DNA from: JAGLHV01 sp023143305 [NCBI: Clostridia bacterium]
Lineage (GTDB): Bacteria > CBDUZB01 > JAGLHV01
DNA: 64,000 bases
Direction: 5' to 3'
NCBI GenBank assembly: GCA_030637025.1
Contig: DAOVVV010000006.1
Coordinates: 12,750 to 76,749, forward strand
In this document: piece after piece, positions 8,686 through 16,255 of the stretch
How positions within the stretch are numbered: the first letter of the stretch is position 1
How the letters are laid out: each line of letters starts with the position of its first letter
The notes under the pieces: model-generated
Seen by the model: the letters and a program-made list of their open reading frames with translations, nothing else
Told to the model about the DNA's origin: nothing
Databases searched by the model: none
Program-made: the position numbers and the translations under genes

Positions 8686-9378
8686 ATGACTAAAACCCAT
8701 AATAAACATTTACTAAAACCAGTAATTTTTATTCTGATTATTGTAGGATTAATAATAATTTCTCGTACTTTAGGGTTAGGGCAGAAACTCGGTGAATTGA
8801 AAAACTGGATAATGACAATAGGAATCTGGGGCCCAATTGTTTTTATATTTTTATATGCAATTGCTACTGTAGCTACTATACCCGGTTCAGCACTTACTTT
8901 AGCAGCCGGGTCTATGTTTGGTTCAGTGCTTGGTGTTATAGTTGTAAGCATAGCTTCTACTTTTGGAGCCAGTCTTGCATTCCTTGTGGGTAGATATATT
9001 GCTCGTGATTCAGTTTCAAAATGGCTTAGTAATAAGGAAAAATTTAAGAAATTAGATGATTTAACTAAGAAACATGGGAATATTATTGTGGCAATAACAA
9101 GACTTGTTCCTCTTTTTCCTTTTAATCTGCTTAATTATGGATTTGGCCTTACAAACGTATCTTTCAAGGTGTATGTATTTTGGTCATGGTTATGTATGTT
9201 ACCCGGAACCGTAATTTATGTAGTAGGAGCAGATGTTGTCACAAAGGCTATGACTCAAGGAAAGATTCCGTGGTTTTTAATAATAATACTCATTATAGTC
9301 ATAATTGTTATTACGATTATTGCAAATTATATTAGAAAATACCTGAGGGAGAAAGGAAAAAATGAGCATGGAATATAA
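8686..9378 (+). CDS. TVP38/TMEM64 (DedA-like) membrane protein
   Basis: 230 residues starting one base after the SDR stop. Five to six hydrophobic helices are visible; the VTT-type core has IPGSALTLAAGSMFG, then FLVGRYIARD and the RLVPLFPFNLLNYGFGLT block typical of the family. These proteins are integral inner-membrane proteins related to DedA transporters/scramblases; the cargo is unknown. The last 17 bp overlap the following flavoprotein gene, a pairing of TVP38 with a mercuric-reductase-like enzyme that recurs in many genomes. A role in moving an arsenical across the membrane is speculative. Confidence 0.88.
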   Translation: MTKTHNKHLLKPVIFILIIVGLIIISRTLGLGQKLGELKNWIMTIGIWGPIVFIFLYAIATVATIPGSALTLAAGSMFGSVLGVIVVSIASTFGASLAFLVGRYIARDSVSKWLSNKEKFKKLDDLTKKHGNIIVAITRLVPLFPFNLLNYGFGLTNVSFKVYVFWSWLCMLPGTVIYVVGADVVTKAMTQGKIPWFLIIILIIVIIVITIIANYIRKYLREKGKNEHGI

Positions 9379-10786
9379 TTATCAAGTTATTGTAATAGGT
9401 GCAGGAAGTGCCGGATTGGTTGTTGCTTCAGGATGTTCTGCTTTAGGGGCAAAAGTAGCATTGATTGAAAAAAACAAGACGGGGGGAGACTGTTTGAATA
9501 CAGGTTGTGTACCAAGCAAGACTTTTCTTAAAAGTGCACATCTTGCAGGTAATATTAGAAATTCACAGAATTATGGATTGAAAACAGTTTTAAATGATGT
9601 TGATATAAAGGAAGTTATGGCACGTGTAAAATCAGTAATTAAAGAAATCGAGCCAAATGATTCAAAAGAAAGATATGAAAAAATGGGAGTTAAAGTAATA
9701 TTGGGAGAAGGAAAACTAATTAATAATCATACTGTTAAAATTGGTGAGGATATGATTACCGGGAAATATATAGTTATTGCCTCTGGTTCTGAGCCTATGG
9801 TGCCCCCAATTCCCGGACTTAAAGAAGTTCCTTATTTAACAAATAAGAACATATTTAACCTTGAAAAATTGCCCAAACATTTGATTGTTTTAGGCGGTGG
9901 TCCTATCGGATTAGAATTGGGACAAGGTTTTAGATACTTGGGTTCTGAAGTATCGGTAGTTGATATGCTTCCACTTCTTTTCCCTAAGGATGATCCGGAA
10001 GTATCACCTTTAATGGAAAAGAGACTTAAATCTGAAGGTATAAATTTATTCTTATCTTCAAAGATTGTTGAGGTTAGAAGTAATGCAAATGGTATTATTG
10101 TGATTATTGAAAAAGTGGGGAATAGAAAAGAAATTAAGGGAGATAATCTTCTTGTTTCTTTAGGAAGGTCGCCTATTAGTAAAGGTATAGGTCTGGAAAA
10201 ATCAGGAGTAAAACTTGATAAGAAAGGATATATCCAGGTAAATGATACACTCCAGACGAGTGTTAGAAATATATATGCATGTGGCGATGTTGTAGGGCCA
10301 TATCAGTTTACGCATATGGCAGGGTATCAGGGAAGCATTGTAGTAAGAAATGTAATTTTTCCATTCAAGTCGAAAGTAGATTATTCCATCGTTCCATGGA
10401 CAACTTATACTAATCCTGAAGTTGCACATGTCGGATACACTGAACCTTGGGCGAGATCTTTAGGTATATATAATGATTCCGTAATAATTAATCTTGAAGA
10501 AATAGATAGGGCCAGGACAGAAGGTGAGAAAACCGGATTTCTCAAATTGATTCTTAATGACAAGAAAATTGTGATAGGAGCAACAATTGTAGGTGAAAAA
10601 GCCGGAGAAATGATTTCGATTGCTACTCTTGCTATTAAGAAGAAACTTAAGGCAACTGCTTTTAGTAATTTGATATTTTCTTATCCTACGGAATCAGAAA
10701 TTTTTAAATTTGCTTCATACAAACTAATGAAAAAATCATTTAAACCCTGGATGAAAAGAATAATAAAATCAATTTTCCTCAGGTAA
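9362..10786 (+). CDS. FAD-dependent pyridine nucleotide-disulfide oxidoreductase (mercuric reductase-like)
   Basis: 474 residues. FAD-binding GAGSAG (13-18), redox-active Cys44-x4-Cys49 in GGDCLNTGCVPSK, a second dinucleotide site at VLGGGPIGLELG, and CGDVVG in the central FAD segment. The C-terminal dimer domain ends with SYPTESE, so the catalytic His of the lipoamide-dehydrogenase/mercuric-reductase HPTxxE motif is replaced by Tyr; this is typical of the TVP38-linked subgroup and argues against a simple lipoamide dehydrogenase. Lacks an N-terminal HMA domain. It could keep arsenic intermediates or a thiol carrier reduced; the substrate is not known. Last gene of the operon. Confidence 0.88.
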   Translation: MSMEYNYQVIVIGAGSAGLVVASGCSALGAKVALIEKNKTGGDCLNTGCVPSKTFLKSAHLAGNIRNSQNYGLKTVLNDVDIKEVMARVKSVIKEIEPNDSKERYEKMGVKVILGEGKLINNHTVKIGEDMITGKYIVIASGSEPMVPPIPGLKEVPYLTNKNIFNLEKLPKHLIVLGGGPIGLELGQGFRYLGSEVSVVDMLPLLFPKDDPEVSPLMEKRLKSEGINLFLSSKIVEVRSNANGIIVIIEKVGNRKEIKGDNLLVSLGRSPISKGIGLEKSGVKLDKKGYIQVNDTLQTSVRNIYACGDVVGPYQFTHMAGYQGSIVVRNVIFPFKSKVDYSIVPWTTYTNPEVAHVGYTEPWARSLGIYNDSVIINLEEIDRARTEGEKTGFLKLILNDKKIVIGATIVGEKAGEMISIATLAIKKKLKATAFSNLIFSYPTESEIFKFASYKLMKKSFKPWMKRIIKSIFLR

Positions 10787-10800
10787 AAAAGTTAGTTAAT

Positions 10801-10911
10801 TTAGTGGAAACATTGGGGACTAATGTCAAACCCGATTAATAAAGTATTATTATTGTTTCTAATAATTTTTCGTAATTGATACAACTCGTTAATATTATTG
10901 ATCTTGGTCAT
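10801..10911 (-). pseudogene. Truncated IS110-family transposase N-terminus
   Basis: On the minus strand a strong AAGGAGGA (10918-10924 region) precedes an ATG at 10911 and a 36-residue frame containing ELYQLRKIIRNN and LLIGFDISPQCFH, then TAA at 10801-10803. The (L/V)(I/V)G(I/F)D(I/V)S motif near residue 25 is the first RNase-H-like strand of IS110/IS116/IS902 transposases, carrying their first catalytic Asp. The frame ends right there, so only the gene start survives. It is the only minus-strand coding remnant I support and sits at the edge of the repeat-bounded segment 11007-15264. Confidence 0.55.
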
Positions 10912-11230
10912 GAGGGTTCCTCCTTGTTTTAGTGTATGTCTTCACATAAATTATAACCTAATAGAGGGGCTCTGTTGTTTAAAGTTTTAAAGTATGGGGG
11001 AAAGACGAAAAATATATTTTTGTTATCAATATTGATTTACCCGGGGAGTTTATCCCCTTTCTTTCTTTTTCCCTTAACAAACCGGGTTTTTATTAATTCT
11101 ATCAGTGACTTCGTCACTAGACGAGCCAGTTCCTCATACCAGCCTTTTCTTATACATAATATTTTATTTATTTTTATATCGGGGGTGTCATATGTATTGT
11201 AGCATTCCCACTGCCCTTTAATTAAAAAGC
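10912..11230. other. Non-coding stretch between operon end and Rrf2 promoter
   Basis: Holds the ribosome-binding site of the truncated transposase, the left copy of a 47-bp repeat (11007-11053), a small GGGGA/TCCCC hairpin at 11043-11057 and a perfect 6-bp hairpin AGTGAC-ttc-GTCACT at 11103-11117. No further gene was found. Confidence 0.5.
11007..11053 (+). repeat. 47-bp direct repeat, left copy
   Basis: Matches 15218-15264 at 42 of 47 positions in the same orientation; the central and terminal blocks (AAATATATTTTTGTTATCAA and CCCGGGGAGTTTAT) are identical. The two copies enclose a 4.2-kb segment with rrf2, hcp and an ATPase gene. Confidence 0.7.
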
Positions 11231-11259
11231 TTGACAAAATAACAAACTGATACTATAAT
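11231..11259 (+). promoter_or_regulatory. Sigma-70-type promoter of the Rrf2/hcp unit
   Basis: TTGACA at 11231-11236 and TATAAT at 11254-11259 with 17 bp between, a full consensus. An inverted ATACT...AGTAT pair around the -10 (11251-11271) could be the operator for the Rrf2 protein encoded just downstream, implying autoregulation. Confidence 0.75.
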
Positions 11260-11296
11260 CATAGCAGTATAAGAATTTTTGTGGGGGGGGGGTAGA

Positions 11297-11713
11297 GTGA
11301 AGATTTTAACTAAAAATACAGATTATGCTATTCGTGCTTTAATAGTTTTGGCTTTGGATAAGAATCGTTTCATTTCGGCAAGGGAAATATCTCAAGAACA
11401 AAACATTCCTTATCAGTTTTTACGAGGGGTGTTGCGAAAATTAAAAAAAAATAAGTTGATCGAATCCAAGGAAGGCATGGGCGGTGGGGTTCGTATTATT
11501 AAAAATTCAAAACAAATAAATATTTTTAATCTGATAAAAATATTTCAAGGTGATTTTGAAGTGTCCGAATGTATGTTTAAAAAAAATATTTGCCCTAACA
11601 GAAAGTCTTGTGTGTTGAGATCTGAGCTTAAACGTATTGAATATGATATTGGCGTAAAATTTAGGAATATTACATTGGCGAAATTATTAGCAAATATAGA
11701 TAAAAAGTCTTAG
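11297..11713 (+). CDS. Rrf2-family Fe-S transcriptional regulator
   Basis: 138 residues from a GTG at 11297 (MKILTKNTDYAIRAL is the normal family start); an upstream in-frame TTG at 11279 would add residues encoded by a G-run. Winged-helix DNA-binding domain at 1-80 with ISAREISQEQNIPYQFLRGVL as recognition region. Three cysteines in CMFKKNICPNRKSC (spacing 6 and 5) near residues 94-107 match the [Fe-S] ligand loop of IscR/NsrR-like members. The gene lies upstream of hcp, as NO- or redox-sensing Rrf2 regulators often do, so control of hcp in response to nitrosative or oxidative stress is likely. A run of ten G at 11283-11292 overlaps its ribosome-binding site. Confidence 0.88.
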   Translation: MKILTKNTDYAIRALIVLALDKNRFISAREISQEQNIPYQFLRGVLRKLKKNKLIESKEGMGGGVRIIKNSKQINIFNLIKIFQGDFEVSECMFKKNICPNRKSCVLRSELKRIEYDIGVKFRNITLAKLLANIDKKS

Positions 11714-11758
11714 CGTGGATATGTGTAAGGAGATGTTTTAAATGGTTGTGAGTCTTTG

Positions 11759-11981
11759 ATGTTCAGGGAAATGGAAGATTATCTTGGGAGTGATTTCAAA
11801 ATAATAAATTATGCTAAAGCAGTACTTGATTTTGCGAAGAAATTGATGAATGCAGAAGGATGTGACGAGAAAGTCATTGTTCCATCAGCTAAATAAAAAA
11901 GAAAAAATCATTAATGAAAAATTTAAAACAAAAACAGGGATTGATTTAACCAGAAAATTATTTTTAAAAAAGGAGGAATAA
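11759..11981 (+). pseudogene. HD-domain phosphohydrolase remnant (internal deletion)
   Basis: An ATG at 11759 opens 45 residues with YLGSDFKIINYAKAVLDFAK and GCDEKVIVPSAK, the usual start of a small HD-domain protein (helix leading to AAxLHDIG), but a TAA at 11894 ends it before the HD motif. In a different frame up to 11981 the sequence reads [20 protein letters not shown], which resembles the C-terminal end of the same family (TxTGxxLA). The middle, including the catalytic His-Asp pair, is gone. I infer deletion of the core of a gene that once stood ahead of hcp. The fragment ends inside the hcp ribosome-binding region. Confidence 0.5.
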
Positions 11982-11983
11982 AT

Positions 11984-13654
11984 ATGTTTTGTTTTCAATG
12001 TCAGGAAACGGCAAAGAATCAGGGATGTACGATTAAAGGAGTATGTGGAAAACCCGGGGAAACCGCTGATGTTCAGGATTTGCTTATTTATGTGTGCAAA
12101 GGAATTTCTTTTTACGGGAGACGCCTTAAGGAAATAGAGTCTGTTGATAAGAAGTTCGGACATTTTATCTGTCAGGCTCTTTTTATCACGATCACAAATG
12201 TTGCTTGGGACGATGAGGCCATTATAGGAAGGATCAAAGAAGCTCTGAAAATCAGAGATAAAATTAAAGAAGTTTTCTTTGTCGCCTATAGTAAGAAATT
12301 TGGAAAGGGTTTCTCCGAGGTATTGCCCGATTGTGTCGCATGGTATTCGGATGATAACGCGAAGATTCTCGCTAAAGCCAAGTCTGACGAATTGCGCATT
12401 ACCGCTCAAGACAATGAAGATGTGAGGTCTTTGCGGGAACTGCTTATTATAGGATGCAAGGGGATTGCTGCTTATGCTGATCATGCCGCTGTGTTGGGAC
12501 GTGAAAAAGAAGAAATATACGATTTTATTATGGAAGCTCTGGATTCGACCATAAGAGATCTGACGGTTGATGATATGGTAGCAATGGTCCTGAGAGCCGG
12601 AGAAAAGGCTGTCTCGACCATGGCTCTTTTGGATGAAGCCAATACAGCTAGCTACGGTCATCCTGAAATTACCGAAGTTAATTTGGGTGTCAGGAAAAAT
12701 CCGGGGATACTGATAAGCGGCCATGACCTTAAGGACATGGAAGAACTGCTCAAGCAAACCGAGGGAACGGGTATCGATGTGTATACCCACGGTGAAATGC
12801 TTCCGGCAAATTATTATCCCGCTTTTAAAAAGTATACTCACTTTGTAGGCAACTACGGCGGGTCTTGGTGGCAACAGAATAAAGAATTTGAGTCTTTTAA
12901 CGGGTCTATTATTTTGACCACCAACTGCTTGATTCCAATCAAGAAGGAAAATACCTATTTGAAAAGGCTGTTTACTACCGGAGTAGTCAGTTATCCGGGT
13001 GCCAACCATATACCGGATAGAGCGAAAGGAGGGTCTAAAGACTTTTCAAAGGTAATCGAACTTGCCAAAACCTGCAAGTCTCCTGAAGAACTGGAAAGCG
13101 GCACTCTTGTTGGAGGGTTTGCCCATAATCAGGTCATCGCTTTAGTGGATAAGGTGGTAGAGGCGGTTAAATCGGGCGAGATCAAGCGTTTTGTGGTCAT
13201 GGCCGGTTGTGACGGCAGACAGAACACTCGAAATTATTTTACAAAAGTAGCCGAGAATTTACCCAAAGATACGGTTATTCTTACGGCAGGGTGTGCCAAA
13301 TACCGATACAATAAATTAAAATTGGGAGACATCGGCGGAATTCCCCGTGTTTTAGATGCTGGCCAGTGCAATGACTCGTATTCCCTGGTAGTTATTGCTT
13401 TAAAATTAAAAGAAGTATTCGGGCTGAAGGATATTAATGACCTGCCGGTATCATATGATATTGCGTGGTATGAACAGAAAGCGGTTACGGTTCTTCTGGC
13501 TTTGCTTTCTTTGGGAGTTAAGGGAATGCGGCTGGGCCCGACGTTGCCCGCTTTCTTATCGCCGAATGTTATCAAGGTGCTGGTGGATAAATTTGACATC
13601 AAGCCGATCGGGACGGTTGAGGAAGATATTGAGGCAATGATGGAAGGGAAATAA
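11984..13654 (+). CDS. hcp: Hybrid-cluster protein (hydroxylamine reductase)
   Basis: 556 residues behind AGGAGG at 11971-11976. The N-terminus has Cys3-x2-Cys6-x8-Cys15-x5-Cys21, the [4Fe-4S] pattern of the class found in strict anaerobes such as Desulfovibrio. Hybrid-cluster ligands lie in [35 protein letters not shown] and DAGQCNDSY. Hcp acts in NO/hydroxylamine detoxification in the cytoplasm; in many anaerobes it is preceded by an Rrf2 or Crp-type sensor, as here. No hcr reductase gene follows. By eye the gene is clearly richer in G+C than the arsenosugar genes, suggesting separate ancestry. Confidence 0.95.
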   Translation: MFCFQCQETAKNQGCTIKGVCGKPGETADVQDLLIYVCKGISFYGRRLKEIESVDKKFGHFICQALFITITNVAWDDEAIIGRIKEALKIRDKIKEVFFVAYSKKFGKGFSEVLPDCVAWYSDDNAKILAKAKSDELRITAQDNEDVRSLRELLIIGCKGIAAYADHAAVLGREKEEIYDFIMEALDSTIRDLTVDDMVAMVLRAGEKAVSTMALLDEANTASYGHPEITEVNLGVRKNPGILISGHDLKDMEELLKQTEGTGIDVYTHGEMLPANYYPAFKKYTHFVGNYGGSWWQQNKEFESFNGSIILTTNCLIPIKKENTYLKRLFTTGVVSYPGANHIPDRAKGGSKDFSKVIELAKTCKSPEELESGTLVGGFAHNQVIALVDKVVEAVKSGEIKRFVVMAGCDGRQNTRNYFTKVAENLPKDTVILTAGCAKYRYNKLKLGDIGGIPRVLDAGQCNDSYSLVVIALKLKEVFGLKDINDLPVSYDIAWYEQKAVTVLLALLSLGVKGMRLGPTLPAFLSPNVIKVLVDKFDIKPIGTVEEDIEAMMEGK

Positions 13655-13931
13655 AGAGAATATACACGTAAGGGAGGGTTGTTTTATGAATGGAAAACAT
13701 TATGTATAACGATGATAAAAGATATTGGGGGACAGTTTAAAGGGTTAAAGTTCAGCAAGATAAAGAGGGGAGTTTTTCTTTTTCTTGAAGGGAATCCCCT
13801 TAGAATTAACCTGCTAATCTTCTCAAACCTTTCCAAAAAAAAGAACAGATACCTTATTTTCTTGACAGTCATATGCGATGAATGATATAATTACGCAGAT
13901 TGCATAACGCATAATGCGTAAAGGAGGCAAG

Positions 13932-15056
13932 ATGAAAAATCCATTCGTATATGGGAAAGAAGTATCCGGTGATAATTTCTGTAACAGGAAGAGAGAGAAA
14001 AATGAGTTATATCGTGATATTATTAATGGACAGAATGTTATTATCTTTTCGCAAAGAAGGTTAGGAAAGACTTCTCTAATTAATGAAGTTTTCAATAAAT
14101 GTCGAAAAAAAGGAATTATTCCGATATATGTTGACCTTTATCCGATGTTATCAGAAGAAGATTTTATACGTATCTATGCTAAGTCTATTGCAGAAGTTGT
14201 GTGGGGAAAGATAAGAAAAAAATTAAAAGAAATTACACAGTTTTTCCACAAGGTTCGTCCTACATTTACTGTCAATCAAACAGGAGAGATATCCTATAGC
14301 TTTGACGTCGATAGAAAAGCGATAATTCCGTCTATTGAGGATGTATTGGATGGTGTAAAAAGGTATGCGGATAGAAAAAAGAAAAAAGTAACAGTTTGTT
14401 TTGACGAATTTCAGCAAATTGGACAGTTAAAAACTGATAAACTTGAGAAAATAATGCGTTCGTCATTTCAAAAACATAATAATATAGCATATGTTTTCAT
14501 GGGAAGTAAAAAACATCTCATTACAGATATGTTTAATAATCCTAATAGACCTTTTTATAGAAGTGCTAAGTCTTTTCCCCTTGAGAAAATAAATAAATGT
14601 GAACTTTCATTATTTATTCAAGATAGATTTCAAACGACAGGAAAGTCCATTTCAAAAGATTTAATAGGGGAGATACTTGATATATGTGAATTACATCCTT
14701 ATTACGTTCAATATTTTTGTCATATTATATGGGAGCGAGCGATTGACAGAAAGATTGTGAAGCAAGAGGATTTACGCGAAGGGCTGAAACTTTTACTTAA
14801 AAGAGAATCTTCTACCTATGAAGCTACCTGGGATCTTCTTACCGTTAAGCAAAAACAAGTACTTGTGGCGATTTCTAAGGTCTCCCCAAATGATAAACTT
14901 TTTTCTTCTGAATTCCTCGAAAAACATAATCTTGGTTCAGCCTCAAGTGTTCAGCGAACAGTGCGTAGTTTGATTAATAAGGATTTGATTGATAAGGCAG
15001 GAGAAATGTATATGATAATAGATATATTTTTTAAAAAATGGATTTTGCAGTTATAA
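13932..15056 (+). CDS. AAA-type P-loop ATPase (archaeal ATPase/STAND-like)
   Basis: 374 residues from ATG 13932 (AAAGGAGG at 13920-13927); an ATG at 13914 would add six residues but lacks a site. Walker A SQRRLGKTS (about 43-51), Walker B VTVCFDEFQQI (about 155-165), and a downstream FMGSKKHLI sensor-like segment are typical of the family of prokaryotic ATPases predominant in archaea (PF01637). The C-terminal part is winged-helix-like (ISKVSPNDKL...ASSVQRTVRSLINKDLI). Such genes are often solitary accessory genes of unknown role, sometimes mobile. The gene lies within the repeat-bounded segment, just before the right repeat. Confidence 0.85.
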   Translation: MKNPFVYGKEVSGDNFCNRKREKNELYRDIINGQNVIIFSQRRLGKTSLINEVFNKCRKKGIIPIYVDLYPMLSEEDFIRIYAKSIAEVVWGKIRKKLKEITQFFHKVRPTFTVNQTGEISYSFDVDRKAIIPSIEDVLDGVKRYADRKKKKVTVCFDEFQQIGQLKTDKLEKIMRSSFQKHNNIAYVFMGSKKHLITDMFNNPNRPFYRSAKSFPLEKINKCELSLFIQDRFQTTGKSISKDLIGEILDICELHPYYVQYFCHIIWERAIDRKIVKQEDLREGLKLLLKRESSTYEATWDLLTVKQKQVLVAISKVSPNDKLFSSEFLEKHNLGSASSVQRTVRSLINKDLIDKAGEMYMIIDIFFKKWILQL

Positions 15057-15382
15057 TATTTGTTATTTTAGTTAAAATAGGGACAGCTGAGAAATAAAGA
15101 AAACCGTTTTATCTTTATGCTAACATTTTATTGGTAATTAAGTAGTATAGAAGCAACATATTTAATTGATATGGTGGCTGTCGCCGGGTTTCTTTACTCT
15201 TGAAGAGAAGAAAAAAAGAAAAATATATTTTTGTTATCAACATTGACCAGCCCGGGGAGTTTATTTTTCAGTCGCAGGTGAAAGACAAGTGAGCTTGTCC
15301 TGAGGAGCAAAACGACGAAGGAAGTCCTATTAAGGAAATTTTTAAAAACTATTTTGTCACAGGAGTTGAATTCAAATTAGCC
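15057..15382. other. Non-coding stretch after the ATPase gene
   Basis: Contains the right copy of the 47-bp repeat (15218-15264) and a short GACAAGTGAGCTTGTC hairpin (15284-15299). No promoter of good quality or gene was seen. Confidence 0.5.
15218..15264 (+). repeat. 47-bp direct repeat, right copy
   Basis: 42 of 47 positions match 11007-11053; the five differences cluster at the centre (TATTGATTTA against CATTGACCAG). See the left copy. It marks the end of the rrf2-hcp-ATPase segment. Confidence 0.7.
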
Positions 15383-15631
15383 ATGTGGTATATATATATC
15401 CTTGAATGTTCCGATAAGACTTTATATACAGGAATTACAACAAATTTAAGTAAAAGACTTAATCAGCACAATAAAGGAATGGGTTCAAAATATACATTTG
15501 CACGAAAACCGGTGAAATATGTTTATTCAGAGAAATGTCCTGATAGATCATTTGCCACAAAAAGAGAACAGGAGATTAAATGTTTGACAAGAAAGAAAAA
15601 ACTTGAGTTAATAGAAGGCAAATCGCTGTAG
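15383..15631 (+). CDS. GIY-YIG nuclease-superfamily protein (UPF0213/YhbQ type)
   Basis: 82 residues. [19 protein letters not shown] carries the spaced Tyr-Ile and Tyr-x-Gly of a GIY-YIG core, followed by [11 protein letters not shown] (the conserved Arg) and a Lys/Glu-rich C-terminal helix. The length and order match the small single-domain YhbQ/UPF0213 proteins, which are widespread and have been linked to DNA repair or structure-specific cleavage. The ribosome-binding site is weak (CAGGAG about 20 bp upstream). No functional partner is evident in the flanking genes. Confidence 0.85.
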   Translation: MWYIYILECSDKTLYTGITTNLSKRLNQHNKGMGSKYTFARKPVKYVYSEKCPDRSFATKREQEIKCLTRKKKLELIEGKSL

Positions 15632-16009
15632 GTGAATTTACACTGAATCTAATTAGGTGAGTTCTGCCCCGGAAATGTTTTTCTTTCCTCCATAAGTAAC
15701 ACACTTTAAACTTTTAAAATTAACAACTTAAAGATTTCTTTATTATGGTATGAGTTTTTACCTTGACACTAAAATAGAATAAAAATATAATTAAAAAATG
15801 AAGAGACCATCTGAGAAATCAGGGAAGTTATTAGGGGTTGGAGAACAGATACTTCAATAAATTAAAACCTTAAGCAACATTCCTCAAAATTTCACGTTAA
15901 CAAATCATAGGAATTGAGTTCTTTAGGAGCTATCGAGTTTGCTCGATGCTCATTTCGTCAGCAATTCAATTCAGGCATTATCTGAAATAAAAACAGAACA
16001 GGAGAGAAT
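15632..16009. other. Non-coding stretch with a consensus promoter
   Basis: Contains the promoter at 15763-15791 and, near 15910-15975, an inverted GAATTGA/TCAATTC pair enclosing an ATCGAG-ttt-GCTCGAT hairpin. A 20-codon frame from ATG 15798 has no ribosome-binding site and is not called. The promoter may serve the 64-residue gene at 16010 or an unrecognised RNA. Confidence 0.45.
15763..15791 (+). promoter_or_regulatory. Full-consensus sigma-70-type promoter
   Basis: TTGACA (15763-15768), 17 bp, TATAAT (15786-15791). The next confident gene starts 219 bp downstream, leaving a long untranslated leader with hairpins around 15910-15975, or a short non-coding RNA. Confidence 0.65.
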
Positions 16010-16204
16010 ATGATAGATATTTTAATACCTTTAGTCGGAGGAATTTTACTGCTTACCAAACCGGATATGTTTATACGTAAAGAAATGGAAGAAGATCTAA
16101 AGAAAAAGAAAAAAAATTTATATCAGAAAATCGGATGGGTATTAATAGGCGTAAGTATTCTGTATTTTCTCAGTAAAATATTGATTAATGCGAGTTGTAG
16201 GTAA
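16010..16204 (+). CDS. Small two-helix membrane protein
   Basis: 64 residues after AGGAGAG. Two hydrophobic segments (IPLVGGILLL at about 5-16 and VLIGVSILYFLSKIL at about 43-58) flank a very basic linker (EEDLKKKKKNLYQK), so the N- and C-termini should lie outside the cytoplasm. No family recognised. It precedes glpK by 51 bp and might share its transcript from the promoter at 15763. Confidence 0.55.
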   Translation: MIDILIPLVGGILLLTKPDMFIRKEMEEDLKKKKKNLYQKIGWVLIGVSILYFLSKILINASCR

Positions 16205-16255
16205 TCAGGGGATATAGATATTCAGCTGGGTAAATTTTAAAGGAGGAGCATAAAG

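Noticed and set aside
11885-13009. Long minus-strand open frame (374 codons)
   Set aside because: It lies opposite hcp, lacks a ribosome-binding site and has no recognisable motif; it is open because of the base pattern of hcp.
13686-13735. Short frame after hcp (ENIMYNDDKRYWG)
   Set aside because: Only 16 codons, interrupted in all frames, and no family recognised.
15798-15860. 20-codon frame after the consensus promoter
   Set aside because: No ribosome-binding site and no similarity; more likely part of a non-coding leader.
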